Assembly (NCBI GenBank): GCA_050015815.1
Contig: JBEKAR010000034.1
Location: 1 to 14,041, forward strand
Reading direction: 5' to 3'
Source: JAJRAL01 sp050015815
GTDB taxonomy: Archaea; Thermoplasmatota; Thermoplasmata; Methanomassiliicoccales; UBA472
DNA length: 14,041 nt
This document shows positions 12,766-14,041 of this stretch, piece by piece. A model generated the notes under the pieces. It was given only the letters and a program-made list of their open reading frames with translations. It had not been told where the DNA came from and ran no database searches. Position numbers and translations under genes: made by a program. Numbering within the stretch: the stretch's first letter is position 1; every line of letters begins with the position of its first letter.

Positions 12766-13926
12766 TCATTCTCGGCCGTTCTTCTTTTCATCTTCCTTCT
12801 TGTTTTGTTCCGTTGCCCGTCCTCTCAGGTACATCATGAACCGGGCCTCCTCGCTCGTCCTGATCTTCCTCAGCCCTGTCTCGTCACCTTCCCTGAGTAG
12901 CGCCAGGGCGAGGGGCTGGCCTCGGGTCATGAGGTAGATCTGCTGGAACGTCTCGTCGTCGAAATCAAGGCCGAGGAGCCTTCTCGAATCCGCTTCCGCG
13001 AACCGGTGGAAGGTCACCTCCACTACCGTGCCGTCGGTGACGTCCTGTTTGAGGTAGAACCTGTTGTAGGATGGCGTCTCGCCTCTTATCGCCACGGCGA
13101 GCCGCGCCTTTCCCCCTTTGAGCGCACGGTTCAGGTCGTAGAGGACATCAACGACCTCCTGATCGACCGCATGGTAGTTGTCAAAGCAGAGCAGCGCCCT
13201 AAATTCATTGATCCTGGGCTGCTCGCTCTCCAGCCCAAGCTTGATGGCGAAGGTGCTGAGCGCGTTGCGAAGACATTCCGCCGAAGGGTCCTTCTCAAGG
13301 TCGTGCCAGAGAAGGTGTCCGTCCCAGAAGGACATGGCCACTTTCCTCATGAAGGTCGACGAGCCGTATCCGTGGTTCGCGAAGATCGCCAGGACCGTGG
13401 AACTGGAGTCCATGAAACGTGACGCGGCCTCGAGCGGCTCGTCCCGGTCGATGAAGACGCCGACGTCGAGCGATGCGTTCGAGACGATTACTCTCGTCGA
13501 CGGCGGCAGCCGCATCTTGCCCCCGATCGCGTCGATCATTGATAGCAGGGGAAGGTCCGGCCGTTGCGCGATCAGTTCCTTGAAAGTGATCCTCCTCCTT
13601 CCTCGGTCGTCCACTATCTCGAGCGTCTCAGCGCCGAGATCCTTGATGATTCCCGCCGCCTGCTCCAGCCCGGAGGCGGTCAGCCTGTAATATATCAGCC
13701 TGCGCTCCTTGCCCGAAATCCTTCCCTTCTCCTGCTCCACCAGGCCTGCATGGACAAGCGGAAGGAGCGTCCTAGTGACGTGGGTTCGGTTCAGTCCCAA
13801 GGCTGATGCGATTCCCTCTTGGGTCGAAGCATCGGACGGTCTGTCGCGGATCTGCTCGCCGCGCAGTCCATAGAGATGGATCATCGCTCTGTCCTTCGTC
13901 GTCAGCATCGTGCCACGCTCTGTCAT
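12766..13926 (-). CDS. Winged-helix regulator fused to a STAND-like ATPase domain with degenerate P-loop
   Basis: The 386-residue product combines an N-terminal winged helix (about 10-95; recognition part TQEGIASALGLNRTHVTRTL, wing GKERRLIYYRLT) with an AAA/STAND-type module. Expected motifs are present but altered: the P-loop position reads ANHGYGSST (183-191), with the usual first Gly replaced by Ala and the Lys by Ser189; Walker B is RALLCFDNYH (243-252); and a sensor/GxP-like TRGQPLAL occurs at 334-341. A strongly charged C-terminus ends it (KKEDEKKNGRE). Such wHTH-ATPase proteins are common in archaea, where they are thought to act as regulators with ATP- or peptide-sensing modules; targets are unknown here. 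ATG 13926 is preferred over ATG 13908 because a TATA-like element lies about 25 bases upstream. It is not clustered with an obvious target operon. Confidence 0.75.
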   Translation of the reverse strand: MTERGTMLTTKDRAMIHLYGLRGEQIRDRPSDASTQEGIASALGLNRTHVTRTLLPLVHAGLVEQEKGRISGKERRLIYYRLTASGLEQAAGIIKDLGAETLEIVDDRGRRRITFKELIAQRPDLPLLSMIDAIGGKMRLPPSTRVIVSNASLDVGVFIDRDEPLEAASRFMDSSSTVLAIFANHGYGSSTFMRKVAMSFWDGHLLWHDLEKDPSAECLRNALSTFAIKLGLESEQPRINEFRALLCFDNYHAVDQEVVDVLYDLNRALKGGKARLAVAIRGETPSYNRFYLKQDVTDGTVVEVTFHRFAEADSRRLLGLDFDDETFQQIYLMTRGQPLALALLREGDETGLRKIRTSEEARFMMYLRGRATEQNKKEDEKKNGRE

Positions 13927-13944
13927 GACGGGAATCGCTCAGTC

Positions 13945-13956
13945 CCTATTCTATTC
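13945..13956 (-). promoter_or_regulatory. Candidate TATA box for the wHTH-ATPase gene
   Basis: On the minus strand GAATAGAATAGG is centred about 25 bases from ATG 13926, compatible with a leaderless transcript. It overlaps the stop codon of a possible upstream open frame. Confidence 0.4.
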
Positions 13957-14040
13957 CGTCTCACTCAGAGGTGCGGCGGGGAACTCGAGCCTGGCGGTTC
14001 CCCGTGTCATCCCAAGTCCGGTAAGTCCCACCATCCGGTT
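13951..14040 (-). CDS. Possible C-terminal end of an upstream gene (partial, uncertain)
   Basis: The minus-strand frame entering from the window edge stays open for 29 codons and ends at TAG 13953-13951, with a C-terminus reading TARLEFPAAPLSETE. Codon third positions are GC-rich as elsewhere. A second minus-strand frame is also open to the edge and ends at TGA 13963-13961, so the choice is not secure. Both would be co-directional with the wHTH-ATPase gene. No family is recognised; the stretch could instead be noncoding. Confidence 0.25.
   Translation of the reverse strand, partial: NRMVGLTGLGMTRGTARLEFPAAPLSETE
13977..14004. repeat. Inverted repeat (hairpin) near the right edge
   Basis: CGGGGAAC (13977-13984) and GTTCCCCG (13997-14004) are perfect 8-bp complements separated by 12 bases, extendable by wobble pairs on either side. 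There is no T-tract after it on either strand, so it is not a clear intrinsic terminator. It may be a chance structure inside a partial coding region. Confidence 0.4.
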
Positions 14041-14041
14041 T

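Noticed and set aside
13927..14041. tRNA gene at the right edge
   Set aside because: The 8-bp hairpin is not accompanied by D-, anticodon- and T-arm elements on either strand.

Overview
The window comes from an archaeon, most likely a GC-rich member of the Euryarchaeota/Thermoplasmatota. The evidence is a complete-looking A-type ATP synthase gene run (I-K-E-C-F-A-B-D), the small subunit of archaeal DNA polymerase D, a COG1325-type archaeal RNA-binding protein, TATA boxes placed for leaderless transcripts, and N-glycosylation sequons in an anchored extracytoplasmic protein. PolD argues against Crenarchaeota. A Methanomassiliicoccales-like lineage is possible, but the sequence alone does not prove it.

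Region 1 (2-6672, + strand) is the ATP synthase operon. It opens inside subunit I, whose reading frame carries two in-frame stop codons (TGA at 47, TAG at 71) close to the window edge; the rest of that frame is well conserved. K, E, C, F, A, B and D follow with spacings from a 1-base overlap to 32 bp, consistent with one transcript and translational coupling. A 41-codon ORF for a single-pass membrane protein overlaps the end of atpD by 4 bp (ATGA) and appears to be the last cistron.

Region 2 (6677-8658, - strand) holds a membrane-anchored, probably N-glycosylated protein of unknown function and polB (DP1). DP1 faces a + strand pair across 56 bp: a COG1325 RNA-binding protein and a xylose-isomerase-like TIM-barrel protein overlapping by 4 bp (8715-9868). 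One TATA box lies exactly midway between the two divergent start codons.

Region 3 (9869-14041) holds a CPBP-family membrane protease with a zinc ribbon at each end (-), an 83-residue protein that may have a PC4-like ssDNA-binding fold (+), a CYTH-domain protein (-), a corrinoid adenosyltransferase (+), and a winged-helix/STAND-like ATPase regulator with a degenerate P-loop (-). The last 90 bp upstream of that gene may be the C-terminal end of another gene, but this is unresolved.

Most of the window is well-understood core machinery. The least explained items are the 41-residue protein coupled to the ATP synthase operon, the double nonsense lesion in subunit I, the 83-residue PC4-like protein, the double-zinc-ribbon protease and the symmetrical promoter. 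No tRNA, rRNA, CRISPR array, insertion sequence or stretch longer than 300 bases without a gene was seen.
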